This document shows positions 1-9,061 of a DNA stretch of 34,644 bases, one piece after another. Within the stretch, counting starts at the first letter, position 1, and every line of letters starts with the position of its first letter. Origin of the DNA: Candidatus Eiseniibacteriota bacterium. GTDB taxonomy: Bacteria; Eisenbacteria; RBG-16-71-46; JAFGJU01. Both the position numbers and the translations under genes were made by a program. Under the pieces are notes generated by a model. It did no database searches. It was not told the DNA's origin and saw only the letters and a program-made list of their open reading frames with translations. The DNA is taken from the NCBI GenBank assembly GCA_020349905.1, contig CP070702.1, forward strand, positions 1,865,403-1,900,046, in the 5' to 3' direction.

Positions 1-1306
1 AGCCCCTGTTGGCCAGCCACTGCGCCTCGGGATGATATCCCCATCCGTCGCGAGCCCAGGGGCCGCCGTGAATGTTGAGCACCATCGGCAGCTTCTTCTT
101 GGATTTGCCGGGAGGGTACGTGATGTAGGCCTGAATGGTGAGCCCGTCCCTGGCCGTGAAGGAGACCGGCTCCATCGACGCGAGGGTGAACTTCCTCAGC
201 TCCGGCCTGTGGTCGAAGAGAAACGTGCCCTTCTTGGCCGTGCGGTCGTATGCGAAGTACGACACGGGCCCGTTGTCCTTGGTGAATCCCACGAGCCAGG
301 TGTCGTCCGCGTTGTCTCGATCGTAGACCACGAAGTCGCCCTTATCCAGCCCCGACACCGCTGCCATGTCATCCTTGATCGATTCGTCAAGGACCTGCCA
401 CTCGATGCGAGCCCTCGTGAACGCAACGGCCTCCACCTCGTAGGTGTCAGGGTTCATCATGACCCTGCTGACGTCGTACTGCGGATCCTCTGCCAACACC
501 TCGACCTCGCCCGTGGCGATGTTCAGCTTGACGAGGCGACCCGCGTTGGCGCCCCTGGAATCGATGCAGTAAAGAAGGTTTCCGTCCTTTGCGAAACCGA
601 GCGCCTCGCTGGAGAAGCTGTCTTCAGGGTCCCACGTCAGTACCTTGCTCCAGGTGGCGTCTTCGCTCTCCCTGATCAACAGGTCGAAGCCTCCGTCCGG
701 AGTCGCCGCAATCGCACCGCGCACCTTCAGCTCCGTGTCCGCCAGCCAGCCGACGAAGTTACCTGGATTCCTCGCCACCAGGTCGAGCTTCCCCGTCGCC
801 AGGTCTAGATGGTAGACGTCGTGCACGCTGGGGTTTTCCTTGTTCATCTCGATGAGCAGGTCGTTGGGGAAGTGCTTATCGCCGTCCAGAATCCGCACCT
901 GCACGCCCTCGTAAGGTGTGAGGTCGCGGATCTCGTCGGTCGTGAGGTTCACACCGTAGAGCCGCCAGTTTTCGTTTCCGCCCACGTCCTGCAGGTACAT
1001 GATGTGCTGGCTGTCCTGAGCCCAGAAGTAGCGGCGGATGCCGCGGTTGTCGTCCCTGGTCACCGCCCTGTCGTCGTCCTCTCCGATGGTCTTCACCCAG
1101 ACGTTGAGCACGTCGTCCACCGGCGCCAGATACGCCATCATGGTTCCGTCGGGCGATATGCGAGGGCTAACGTTCTTGGGATTTCCGAAGAGCACCTCGC
1201 GAGGTATCATCTCGTGCCTCACTTTTGCGCAAGAGAGGCCGAGAAGTAGCGTGGCGCCGAAGGCGATGAGCAGGGCGAACACCCATACTGGTCTAGAACG
1301 TCTCAT
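1..1306 (-). CDS. S9-family prolyl oligopeptidase-like serine peptidase, exported, C-terminus cut by window edge
   Basis: The reading frame is open from an ATG at 1306 to the window edge (about 435 codons). The first 26 residues form a signal sequence (basic start, long hydrophobic run, LLGLSC). Cys26 could be lipidated, but the lipobox is imperfect because Gly is at -3. Residues 30 to about 380 read as a TolB/DPP-IV-like beta-propeller, with repeats such as SPRISPDGTMMAYLAP and later YFWAQDSQHIMYL. A hydrolase domain then begins, with the oxyanion-hole motif HGGPW at residues 413-417, characteristic of the S9 family. The catalytic Ser, Asp and His lie outside the window, so activity cannot be judged. 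A strong Shine-Dalgarno (AAGGAGG, 6 bases before ATG) fixes the start. It is expected to cleave peptides outside the cytoplasm. It has its own candidate promoter and a 157-base gap from the upstream hydrolase gene. Confidence 0.88.
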   Translation of the reverse strand, partial: MRRSRPVWVFALLIAFGATLLLGLSCAKVRHEMIPREVLFGNPKNVSPRISPDGTMMAYLAPVDDVLNVWVKTIGEDDDRAVTRDDNRGIRRYFWAQDSQHIMYLQDVGGNENWRLYGVNLTTDEIRDLTPYEGVQVRILDGDKHFPNDLLIEMNKENPSVHDVYHLDLATGKLDLVARNPGNFVGWLADTELKVRGAIAATPDGGFDLLIRESEDATWSKVLTWDPEDSFSSEALGFAKDGNLLYCIDSRGANAGRLVKLNIATGEVEVLAEDPQYDVSRVMMNPDTYEVEAVAFTRARIEWQVLDESIKDDMAAVSGLDKGDFVVYDRDNADDTWLVGFTKDNGPVSYFAYDRTAKKGTFLFDHRPELRKFTLASMEPVSFTARDGLTIQAYITYPPGKSKKKLPMVLNIHGGPWARDGWGYHPEAQWLANRG

Positions 1307-1401
1307 GGTTTTCCTCCTTCTTGCCGTTCAGATGACCAACGTGCTCCGGTACGGTGAATCCCGGCATCGAACTAACTCCGATGCCCTCGTTTCTCCCACT
1401 A

Positions 1402-1429
1402 ATGGTAGAGACTTGTGGCGCGAGGTCAA
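1402..1429 (-). promoter_or_regulatory. Candidate sigma-70-type promoter for the S9 peptidase
   Basis: On the minus strand, TTGACC (1429-1424) is followed after 16 bases by TACCAT (1407-1402). This would give a leader of about 90 bases before the ATG at 1306. The -35 box is close to consensus and the -10 box matches 4 of 6. It lies in the gap between the S9 gene and the upstream hydrolase stop. Inferred from sequence only. Confidence 0.45.
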
Positions 1430-1463
1430 GACAATAAAGAGGAGACGCGGCGTCGTGGAATGC

Positions 1464-2363
1464 TCAGGGGCTCGCAAGCAGCTCTGTGATGTGCCTTCGC
1501 AGGGCCTCGTGGGCCCTGGCGCAGGTGGCGTGTCCCTTCTTAAGCACCCTGATGGGGGCGTTCCCGTAACAGGCTCTCTGTCTGTCGTAGTCGACGATCC
1601 GGTCGTAGAGCGCGAGTACCGGAAAGACGTTATTGTCCTTCACGCTGGAGAACTCGGCTTCGAAGTTCAGCAGGCTCCTCACCGCTTCCGGGTTCATTCT
1701 GGCGCACCGCGCGACCATCCTGCGATAGATGGAGCTCAGGAAGAGCTCTCCCAGAGCGGCACCGGCCAGAATGGGGACGTAGACGTCGGCGCTGTTGAAG
1801 TAAGTCCTGTGGAGATTGGCGACCCACCCCCCGAGACTTATGCCGGCCACCACCACCCGCTTCTGCGAGCGGGCCTTCACGCGGCACGTCGTCTCCTCCA
1901 CCAGCTTCACCGAGACCGCCAGCATGGCGAGGAAGTCGGAAAGCTCCCGGATGCTCCGAATCCGCCGCAGGCGGCTTCTGTCGCTGTGAAAGGCGGCGCG
2001 AAGGTTGATGAGATTGGCCTCGACCGGCTTCTTCTTCGAGAAGAGTATCCTGCCAAACGTGTTCTTGCTGAAGGGCCCGTAGTCGAAGGGGCGTTCCATG
2101 CCGCCGTGGTGGTAGATCACCGTGGGGTACCCCGTCCCTCTCCATTGAGCAACGTGTAGCGCCGGATCCAGCCTGCCGGACAGGGTGTCTGCCTCGAGCT
2201 CGCGACGTCCTTCGCCCTCTATGTCGGGGACGCTCAGGACAGTACTCCTTAGATGCTCCTCGAACGTGGGGCTCGTGATTCCCCTGTCGAAGAACCTGGA
2301 CCTCCCGAGGCAAAGGGCGGACAGGTCGATGAGGAGATTGTCCAGGGCGGTGTGGATGTTCAT
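1464..2363 (-). CDS. Alpha/beta-hydrolase fold protein, cytoplasmic, unknown substrate
   Basis: This 299-residue protein shows an alpha/beta-hydrolase pattern: a strand ending in YHHGG (residues 84-88, oxyanion-hole region), the nucleophile elbow GISLGG with Ser176, a late Asp in LYDRIVDYD and a C-terminal His in KKGHATCA. These could form a Ser-Asp-His triad. No signal peptide is visible. The ATG at 2363 overlaps the stop of the upstream GAF protein gene as TGATG, which argues for translational coupling. A TTG 18 bases upstream is possible but less likely. The substrate is not recognisable; esterase, thioesterase or peptidase activity are all possible. Coupling to a sensory protein suggests the two act together, but this is inference. 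Confidence 0.8.
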   Translation of the reverse strand: MNIHTALDNLLIDLSALCLGRSRFFDRGITSPTFEEHLRSTVLSVPDIEGEGRRELEADTLSGRLDPALHVAQWRGTGYPTVIYHHGGMERPFDYGPFSKNTFGRILFSKKKPVEANLINLRAAFHSDRSRLRRIRSIRELSDFLAMLAVSVKLVEETTCRVKARSQKRVVVAGISLGGWVANLHRTYFNSADVYVPILAGAALGELFLSSIYRRMVARCARMNPEAVRSLLNFEAEFSSVKDNNVFPVLALYDRIVDYDRQRACYGNAPIRVLKKGHATCARAHEALRRHITELLASP

Positions 2364-4804
2364 CAGGAAAGGGTAGCACAATCGGCGATGGCCTGACGGG
2401 CTTTCTTGGGGTCACAGATGTCCTTGGGCCAGTAGAGCTGTTTGGCTTTGAATCCCAGCTCCGGAGCAGGCGAAACGTACCTCACCGCTCCCACGCGGCT
2501 CAGCAGCTCCTCGATTCTCCTCAGAATGACTTCGCCCTCGCGAGGCGTCTGGGGCGAGACCACGACGAAGGTGGCCTCTGCGGTCCGTCCCACCGCGTCT
2601 ACTTCGCGTATCCCCTTTCGGAGCCCGCCACAGAATTCCTCCAGGAACGCCGCCCTCCATTCGTGGCCCAGTCTCTGGAAGGCCGCGGCCAGTCCCTCTA
2701 TCTCGACCACGGTTACGCAAAAGCCGATTCCGTATCGTTCGTATCGTCTGCCTTCGTCCTCTATCTTGGACAGAATCGCCTCTGCTCCTAAAAGACCCGT
2801 TTCTTCGTCCTGCTGGCTGAACCGCTCGGCTCGGACCGAAACCAGCGTGTTCTGCAGGCCGTGCGCAGCGTACCCGCAGAACGACTTAAACAGGCTGCTT
2901 TCGTTCGCGCCGAAGGGCCGCTTCTTCCCCTCCACCATCCTCAGAATCATGCAGACTCCCAGAAATCTCGTGCCGGCCCGAAGGGGACCTGCGATGAAGG
3001 AGCTCACGCCCAGCCGCTCCAACTCCAGGGCGAGAGTCTCGTCCACCGTGCTTGACGAGATGAAGGTCATCTCTTTCACGGATTCCGTGGTGAGAAGCTC
3101 TCTGGCCTTTCCCAGCTCGTCGTCGTCCTCGACGCCTTCGCTGCCGTGCAGAATGTCCACGAACCAGCTGCGCCCGTCTTCGCAGGTCACGAGACAAACG
3201 TCTGCCTTAAGCAACCGCACACCTTCGCCCGCAACGATGCGGACGACCTCCTCAACGCTCTGGGCGGCCATCACGGAGGCCGCCATCTGATTCAGCTCAG
3301 ACAGGGTCTCGGCCTGCTCCTTCAACCCCAGCAGGGAGGTCTCTCTGTCAAGCTCTTTGCCGATAACGCGCCCCACCCGCTCGAACGCGCGCACAAACGC
3401 CTCGAGCTGGCTGTCGCTCACGCGCAGCGAATCGAAAACCAGCAACCCCACTCCACGTCCCGTCCTCACCGGAGCGCACATTATCCCCGTGTGTTCAGCG
3501 TCGACGGAGGAAGACTCTATCCCCGCCGGCAGAAATATCTGTGGTTTGCCCGACGCGACCGCCCGGCCCAGGAAACCTCGTCCGCCGCTTACGGTCCTCG
3601 GAAGCGGGGGCTCTACGTCCTTCACGGAGGACGCAAAGAGAGACAGAGTCCCCTCTCCCTCTTTACAGGGCAGATAGAAGTAGCAGTCGGCCTCAAGCCG
3701 CTCGGCAAGTGAGTCGGCCAGCCGCTGCACCTTCTCAGGGAACGGGACGTTCCTCCCCATCTCCTCTTCCACCGCCTCCCGCAGCGTGAATTCCAGAGTC
3801 CTGCTGGAGATGTCGGAGTATGCCAGCGTCTTTTGAATTATCTGCGTTGCACGCTCTGCCAGTCTTTCCAGAAGGTGAAGGTCCTTCTCCAGGAAGGCGG
3901 AGGCGTCTCTGGAGCTACTGACGTTCAGAACGCCAATCGGACGCCCCTCTGCGATGAGTGGAACGCACATGGCCGCCTTCACGTCACGCCTCTCTATTCC
4001 CCGCTTGAGGTCATCGTGCTCCGGTTGCCCCGAGATCAGGAGCGGCCGCCCCTCCAGGACGACCTTTCCGGCGATTCCCTCTCCCACCGGCTGTCTGGTT
4101 CCCTCAATGGTCTTGTGGCTCAAGCCCTGCGCCATGGCAATCCGCAGCTGCTGTTCTGCTTCGTCCAGCAGCATTACAGAGCCCGATTCGCCGCCCGTGC
4201 ATCCGATGGCGAGCTCCAGAATCCACTTCAGCAGCTTCTGCCTGTCCAGAGCCAGGTTCAATGTCTCGCTCAGAGTCCCGAGGGCCCTCGACTCCTCGTC
4301 CCCCAGTTCCACGTCGGCCAGCCCAGTCCGTTCTGACTCGTCTCGTGGTTCCTCCGGTCCGGGCGGAGGCTCTGCTACGGGCCCGGGCCGCGGCTTCTCG
4401 AGTTCAGGTTCCGGCTCAGGTTCCGTCTCACGCTGGACCTCCGCCACCGACGGCGGGACTCCAGTCTCGGTCTTGATTGCGCGCTCTGTCTCGACCTCAG
4501 GCCCGCGCCCGAGGGCTTCGCTCGGACTGATCGTGGCCACATCCCTCCCCAGAACCTCTTCCAGAATCCTCTCCGCCTCAGGACTCCCGCAAATGGCAAG
4601 GTCCACGCCCAGAGAGCTCAGGGATGCCACGTTCGCCGTGGCAGGAAGCTTCATAATCTCTGCGATCCTGAGCGCTGCGGCGGAGGGATCCGTATCGGCA
4701 AGCGAAACCAGCTCCCAGCGCTCGTCACCGAGCACAGCCGGAATCACATCCAGGTCTGCTTCCCTCAGACCCACGATGGCAACTCTTCTCTTCGTGGATT
4801 GCAT
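2363..4804 (-). CDS. Multi-GAF sensory protein with Rossmann-like N-terminus and degenerate GGDEF domain
   Basis: 813 residues in four parts. Residues 6-100 resemble the NAD-binding Rossmann fold of Gfo/Idh-type oxidoreductases (VAIVGLREADLDVIPAVL, then SLADTDPSAAALRIAEI), but the glycine-rich loop is altered. Residues 105-170 are a Pro/Glu-rich linker. Three GAF-like domains follow at about 185-322, 345-490 and 510-650; the first is clearest (GEGIAGKVVLEGRPLLI, CVPLIAEGRPIGVLNV). The last 150 residues align with a diguanylate cyclase domain (DEETGLLGAEAIL, later LGHEW), but the GGDEF signature is replaced by RTAEATF, so catalysis is unlikely. It has no membrane segments, so it is probably a cytoplasmic ligand sensor or scaffold. 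The start is the ATG preceded by AGGGAAGG at a long spacing. The hydrolase gene is coupled directly downstream. Confidence 0.8.
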   Translation of the reverse strand: MQSTKRRVAIVGLREADLDVIPAVLGDERWELVSLADTDPSAAALRIAEIMKLPATANVASLSSLGVDLAICGSPEAERILEEVLGRDVATISPSEALGRGPEVETERAIKTETGVPPSVAEVQRETEPEPEPELEKPRPGPVAEPPPGPEEPRDESERTGLADVELGDEESRALGTLSETLNLALDRQKLLKWILELAIGCTGGESGSVMLLDEAEQQLRIAMAQGLSHKTIEGTRQPVGEGIAGKVVLEGRPLLISGQPEHDDLKRGIERRDVKAAMCVPLIAEGRPIGVLNVSSSRDASAFLEKDLHLLERLAERATQIIQKTLAYSDISSRTLEFTLREAVEEEMGRNVPFPEKVQRLADSLAERLEADCYFYLPCKEGEGTLSLFASSVKDVEPPLPRTVSGGRGFLGRAVASGKPQIFLPAGIESSSVDAEHTGIMCAPVRTGRGVGLLVFDSLRVSDSQLEAFVRAFERVGRVIGKELDRETSLLGLKEQAETLSELNQMAASVMAAQSVEEVVRIVAGEGVRLLKADVCLVTCEDGRSWFVDILHGSEGVEDDDELGKARELLTTESVKEMTFISSSTVDETLALELERLGVSSFIAGPLRAGTRFLGVCMILRMVEGKKRPFGANESSLFKSFCGYAAHGLQNTLVSVRAERFSQQDEETGLLGAEAILSKIEDEGRRYERYGIGFCVTVVEIEGLAAAFQRLGHEWRAAFLEEFCGGLRKGIREVDAVGRTAEATFVVVSPQTPREGEVILRRIEELLSRVGAVRYVSPAPELGFKAKQLYWPKDICDPKKARQAIADCATLS

Positions 4805-5105
4805 CGGTAAGTGCCTTCCCTAAGTGTTTTGGTGCATTTCCCTTGTGAAGCAACAACCGTACCAAGACCGCTGGAAGCGCGCGCGGATCCTGCCTGTCTG
4901 AGAATCCCGCAACTTGGCTCAGGGACGACGATTCTGTGGGGTACCTGGCGCAGGGCGCAGAGTCTTCGGAGAGACGGTCACGTTCCCTATTGCATAATGC
5001 AACGCCTCTGGCCTTTTGAGAAACGGAAGCCGTCTCAGGCCCGAGGTCACGAGGCGTCTCCCTTCTCCGACTCTGCGGACGCGGGCCACGGGCCCGGCAA
5101 AGCCG
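4805..5105. other. 301-base intergenic region with a perfect TTGCAT/ATGCAA dyad
   Basis: No gene was supported here on either strand. At 4990-5002 there is a perfect 13-base dyad, TTGCAT-A-ATGCAA on the plus strand. It could be an operator or just an A+T-rich element. The region separates the propeller gene from the GAF protein gene and probably carries the promoter of the GAF-hydrolase pair. I could not assign convincing -35 and -10 boxes. No terminator with a U-tract was seen. Confidence 0.4.
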
Positions 5106-7247
5106 TCACTCCACGTTCACTCTTCGTGTGCCGATGTTGCCGGCGCGGTCCCTGACCCTCACCACAACGCTGTGCTCACCCGGAGAGAGCTCCTCAAGAA
5201 CGAAAGAGAATTCTTCTGCTTCGGAATCCAACATTCCGTCGGACGCCTGGATGCTCTTCCAGCCGCTGCCGTCGAGGGCGTAGTGAAGTCCCACCACGGG
5301 ACTCATGTTATCGGAGAGCCTGCCGGTCACCCTGACGCGCCCCTGCTCGAGCGTCCATTTGAGTCCGCTCACGACCGGGGGCGTGTTGTCCACTTCGAAG
5401 GGCAGGCTTATGCTCTCCCCGGTCAGAGCCTCGGAGGGAATGTTGTCGGGCGAATCGCTCGCAACGACTCTAAGGACGTAGGCACCGTCAGGAAACGAGA
5501 CCGTGTTCCAGGTGAAGATGAGCTCGCTAAAGTCGGCCTGGAGAAGCTTCCACTCCTTCTCCTCTGTCCCCCGATAGTAGATCGAAAAGATCTGCCTGTC
5601 ACCGTTGGGGTCCGAAGCATCCCAGACAGCCGTGCGCAAGGTGCGGGCCCAGGCCGCCTGCTCGACAAGATACTCGTCCTGGTCCGTGACCAGCGAATAC
5701 TCGACCCTTATCCCTTCGGGAAGAGTCTGAGAGACTCTCTCGGTGATCTTATCTATTCCGCCGGCAGCAAATGGCACCCCCTGCGGAATCACCCGCACGA
5801 ATCCCACGCTGGGCGGCAAGTTCTTCTCCAGGTAGGAAAGCACTACGCTCTTGAGCACCGGAGACGACTGGCCCCTCGCAGAACGCAACACGGCCTTCCA
5901 TTGAGCGAATCTTCCCGGTCGGGCGTCCGGGAATTGCCCCGGCGTATGAATCTCCTCGCTCCAGGCGCTCCAGGTCCGGTCAGGCTTCTCGGAGTTCCCC
6001 GTTCTCAGGCAGAACGATACCGAAGTCCCCGACGGCGTGAGCGCCTCGCAGTCCAGGTTTCCCCACCTGCAAACCCCCACCGCATCGAACGTCTCAGAAA
6101 TGAGCGTTCCCTCCCCACACAGGGAAGGTCCGGCTGCATACACCCTGGCCCTGTTGCCGGTGGAGAACAGAAACGCACCTTCCCCTCCTACTATATCCAG
6201 AACCTGTGCCTCCTCCACCTTGTGAAGAAGCTCCAGCTTCCCCTCCGATAGTCCGAACACGGTGCCTTCCTCGCGCGTCCCGATGACAACCCTGTCCTTT
6301 CCAGCAAGCCAGAGCGAGTAGATGCGCGAGCGAGAGGTGTTCCAAAGCCTCAGCGTCGTACCGTCCGCTTGAATCCGGTACACGCTCGACGATACTCTCT
6401 TCTGCTCCCCGGGGCCGCCCGGCCCGTGCCCCTCCGGTTCCGACGGTCTTCCGACTTCGTCTCCCGAGCTGCTTGCTGCCGCGGCATAAACCACCCCGTC
6501 CGGGTCCACGGCCAGGTCCCTGACCTCCTCTTCGTTACAGTCGTACAGCACCTCTGCACTCTTCGGCCCCGAGATGGAAAGCACGAGCCCGCTCCCTTCG
6601 GTCCCCGCGACGAGCCTCCCGCTCGCATACTGAGCGCACATCACGTGCCTCTCGCCGGTCTCGTAGAAGACGGCCCCCTTGCCGTCCGATTCGATTCTGA
6701 AGATCCTTCCGTTCTCACCTGTGCCCGCATACAGGCTGCCCGCGTCGTCGAAGGTAAGACACCAGACGTAGCTCTCTCCCGTTTCAAAGAAGACGGAGCT
6801 TTCCCCGTCAGGAGTGAGCTTGTAGACCAACCCTGCGGGAGACGTACCTGCGAACACCGAGCCCCGCTCGTCGACCGCGAGACTCAACACTTCCAGATCC
6901 TGGCTCTCGAAGAACAACGATACTTCGCCTCTCGGGCTTACCCGGTAAACCCTTCCTCCATCACCGCTCCCGGCGAACAGGTTTCCCTTGCGGTCTTCTG
7001 CGAGGCACCAGAAATAGCTCTCCTCGACGCTCAGAAGCGTGTCGAGCTGTGCAGCCAGGGACACGGTGCCCTGGGCGCTCACTGAGACGCACTGCGGCGT
7101 GCCCTTGCGAAAGTCTGTCGCCGTTTCGCTCGTCCAAAACCGCGTCTCCCTGGCAACGGAAATACCCTGACCGCTCAACAGAGAACCGGCCAGGCAGAGA
7201 AACGCCGCAGCCAGTCTTGGCGAAAGGGAGAAGCTCGATACTCTCAC
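5106..7247 (-). CDS. Secreted beta-propeller protein with C-terminal fibronectin/Ig-like domains
   Basis: 713 residues. An N-terminal signal peptide ends near residue 32. Residues 35 to about 400 hold repeated propeller strands of the kind LFAGSGDGGRVYRVSP, VFAGTSPAGLVYKLTP and LYAGTGENGRIFRIES, similar to PQQ-type or sensor-type propellers. The second half has a region with SAWSEEIHTPGQFPDARP and PPSVGFVRVIPQG, then Ig/FN3-like modules ending in an acidic RVRDRAGNIG strand. No catalytic motif is visible, so a binding or structural role outside the cytoplasm is likeliest. The start is GTG at 7247: the upstream stop overlaps it as GTGA, and a perfect AGGAGG lies 5 bases before it. Tight coupling to the S55 peptidase gene suggests a functional pair, for example protease and partner or substrate, which is inference. 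Confidence 0.85.
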   Translation of the reverse strand: MRVSSFSLSPRLAAAFLCLAGSLLSGQGISVARETRFWTSETATDFRKGTPQCVSVSAQGTVSLAAQLDTLLSVEESYFWCLAEDRKGNLFAGSGDGGRVYRVSPRGEVSLFFESQDLEVLSLAVDERGSVFAGTSPAGLVYKLTPDGESSVFFETGESYVWCLTFDDAGSLYAGTGENGRIFRIESDGKGAVFYETGERHVMCAQYASGRLVAGTEGSGLVLSISGPKSAEVLYDCNEEEVRDLAVDPDGVVYAAAASSSGDEVGRPSEPEGHGPGGPGEQKRVSSSVYRIQADGTTLRLWNTSRSRIYSLWLAGKDRVVIGTREEGTVFGLSEGKLELLHKVEEAQVLDIVGGEGAFLFSTGNRARVYAAGPSLCGEGTLISETFDAVGVCRWGNLDCEALTPSGTSVSFCLRTGNSEKPDRTWSAWSEEIHTPGQFPDARPGRFAQWKAVLRSARGQSSPVLKSVVLSYLEKNLPPSVGFVRVIPQGVPFAAGGIDKITERVSQTLPEGIRVEYSLVTDQDEYLVEQAAWARTLRTAVWDASDPNGDRQIFSIYYRGTEEKEWKLLQADFSELIFTWNTVSFPDGAYVLRVVASDSPDNIPSEALTGESISLPFEVDNTPPVVSGLKWTLEQGRVRVTGRLSDNMSPVVGLHYALDGSGWKSIQASDGMLDSEAEEFSFVLEELSPGEHSVVVRVRDRAGNIGTRRVNVE

Positions 7248-9010
7248 TGCAACCTCCTGCTCTTCCCGCTGTCTATCCCCAGGCTAGCCGTACGGCATCC
7301 CCAGACCACGTAGTCCGTCTGCAGGGTCGCCGCGTCAAGTATTCCCACGTGCCTCTCCGAGACGGCGCCCGCCCGTTGGGACGAACCGACCACAGTGGAA
7401 AACGATGCCGGCGGTGAGGGGAACGACTCCCCTTTGATGCCCGCCTCCGCTCCTTCCACGAAGGCAACACATTCCAGTCGGTCGCCCCTCCCTGAGGTGG
7501 CTATCCGCAGCATCATCTGTTCCAGGTCCTCTGGTGGCAGTCTCCTGGCAGTCAACTCTTCCTCCCACGTTCGCATCTCGGGAGCAGAGCACACCCTGAC
7601 CTTGACGCGGTCTGCGCTGCACGTCGCAGGTATGTGGAGCACGAAATGCTCGGAATGCGCCTTCCCTCTGAACGGATTCATCCTGACGGTGACGAGCACG
7701 GAATCCCCCGGCGACGCGACCTGAGGGCTGACGTAGATCTCGTCCACTTCTGCCACTTTCCGCACGTGCTCGACCGACACCCTGCAGGCAACGCGCAAAA
7801 CCTCCACATCTGCGAACCGGTTCTGAAGGAGACCTCGAAGAGGCTCCGACAGAGACTGTGCGATAGGAGCAGCAGGACTCCCGGAGAAGAAGACGTCTCC
7901 GTAACTGAGCCGGCGTGTGCCGCTGCCGGGTTCTTCCAGCTCGATTTCGTACTGGACCTGGACCGTAATTTCTCCCACCGAGCCTCCGCCAGTGAGCGCT
8001 GCACTGGCAACGCTCCAACCTGCGAGAGAGGGCGTGAGGAGGCTGTGCCTCATGATGCCAAAATTGAACTCCCGCGTCTGCAGCCCGTCAGTCTCTACGG
8101 TCACGTGCACGGGAACCAACTCGGGAACCGCTCCCACTTCACCCACCACACCGGCCGCACCGTCCATAGTGATGGTGCCGACCACATCAGACGCGCTGCC
8201 CAACTTCAGCGAGCTGGAAAGGCTCGGCAGCACCGCGTGTATGTATGCCGTGCCCATGGGGATCTCTGCCCGGCCAGACTGAAGAAGCCCGTGACCGAAG
8301 CCGAGCACCTTGCTCCCCTCCACGTGGGTAACCGTGCCGATTGCAGAGGCACTGGCGTCTCCCGTGACAAAATGCGCCGCGAGCGGTGCTCCGGGTACCA
8401 GTCGCAGCTTCCCTGTCCGACTCTCGCCGGCGCTTCCCGTTTGGGCCACGGTCATGTTGTAACGCTGCAGCTCGTTCTCGATCATCTCCTGCACGGCCGG
8501 ATGAAACCCCGAAACCAGAAGAGGGGTCTCTATCTGGACCATGGCGCCGACGGAGGCGCCGCTCGTCACCCGGCCGAAATCGCCTATGCTTCCCGAGTCC
8601 GGCCCGCCGAGGGTCCCCTGCGCCAGCATCTCGCCTATCGGCGTGACGCCGGCAATGGGTTCCTTGGAGAAGGGCCAGGAGTAGGCGATGGCCCCCACGA
8701 GCTTGCCGTCTATGTAAACCGGAGTCCCGCTCATGCCCGAGGCGATCCCGGTGCGCTCGACCGATTCGCCGTACGCGCGTGCCAGTATGAGGTCGCCTCC
8801 GGGCCTCCAGTTCTCGAGGACACCCAGTATCTCTACGTCGAACTCCTCGACCATCGAGCCCGAGAATACGGTTCTAGCCTTCCCCGTCATTCCGGCGCGC
8901 ACTTCCTCAACCGGCATCAGGTCCACCTCGGAAGCCGAGGCCAAAGCGTGAGCCAAAAGAAACAGGCACGCCGTCAACCACCCTACCCGCGCCCAAGTCG
9001 TCGTCTTCAT
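7244..9010 (-). CDS. SpoIVB-type S55 peptidase domain protein, exported
   Basis: 588 residues with an N-terminal signal sequence (hydrophobic residues 9-26). Residues 29-130 carry the typical start of S55-domain proteins: LMPVEEVRAGMTGKARTVFSG, a DVEILGVLENW strand, then the nucleophile segment SGMSGTPVYIDGKLVGAIAY with Ser94. A second conserved block, LGFGHGLLQSG with His240, corresponds to the histidine region of SpoIVB. Here the serine comes before the histidine, opposite to the order I recall in Bacillus SpoIVB. No PDZ domain is obvious. The C-terminal half looks like beta-rich modules. I prefer the ATG at 9010, because AGGTGA lies 6 bases upstream; a GTG two codons earlier is the alternative. 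The gene overlaps the propeller gene by four bases and lies about 50 bases after the DUF362 gene. Confidence 0.85.
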   Translation of the reverse strand: MKTTTWARVGWLTACLFLLAHALASASEVDLMPVEEVRAGMTGKARTVFSGSMVEEFDVEILGVLENWRPGGDLILARAYGESVERTGIASGMSGTPVYIDGKLVGAIAYSWPFSKEPIAGVTPIGEMLAQGTLGGPDSGSIGDFGRVTSGASVGAMVQIETPLLVSGFHPAVQEMIENELQRYNMTVAQTGSAGESRTGKLRLVPGAPLAAHFVTGDASASAIGTVTHVEGSKVLGFGHGLLQSGRAEIPMGTAYIHAVLPSLSSSLKLGSASDVVGTITMDGAAGVVGEVGAVPELVPVHVTVETDGLQTREFNFGIMRHSLLTPSLAGWSVASAALTGGGSVGEITVQVQYEIELEEPGSGTRRLSYGDVFFSGSPAAPIAQSLSEPLRGLLQNRFADVEVLRVACRVSVEHVRKVAEVDEIYVSPQVASPGDSVLVTVRMNPFRGKAHSEHFVLHIPATCSADRVKVRVCSAPEMRTWEEELTARRLPPEDLEQMMLRIATSGRGDRLECVAFVEGAEAGIKGESFPSPPASFSTVVGSSQRAGAVSERHVGILDAATLQTDYVVWGCRTASLGIDSGKSRRLQ

Positions 9011-9061
9011 TACCACTCACCTACCGTGCTGAAAACCGTTGCTCCGGCTGAAGCCATAACA

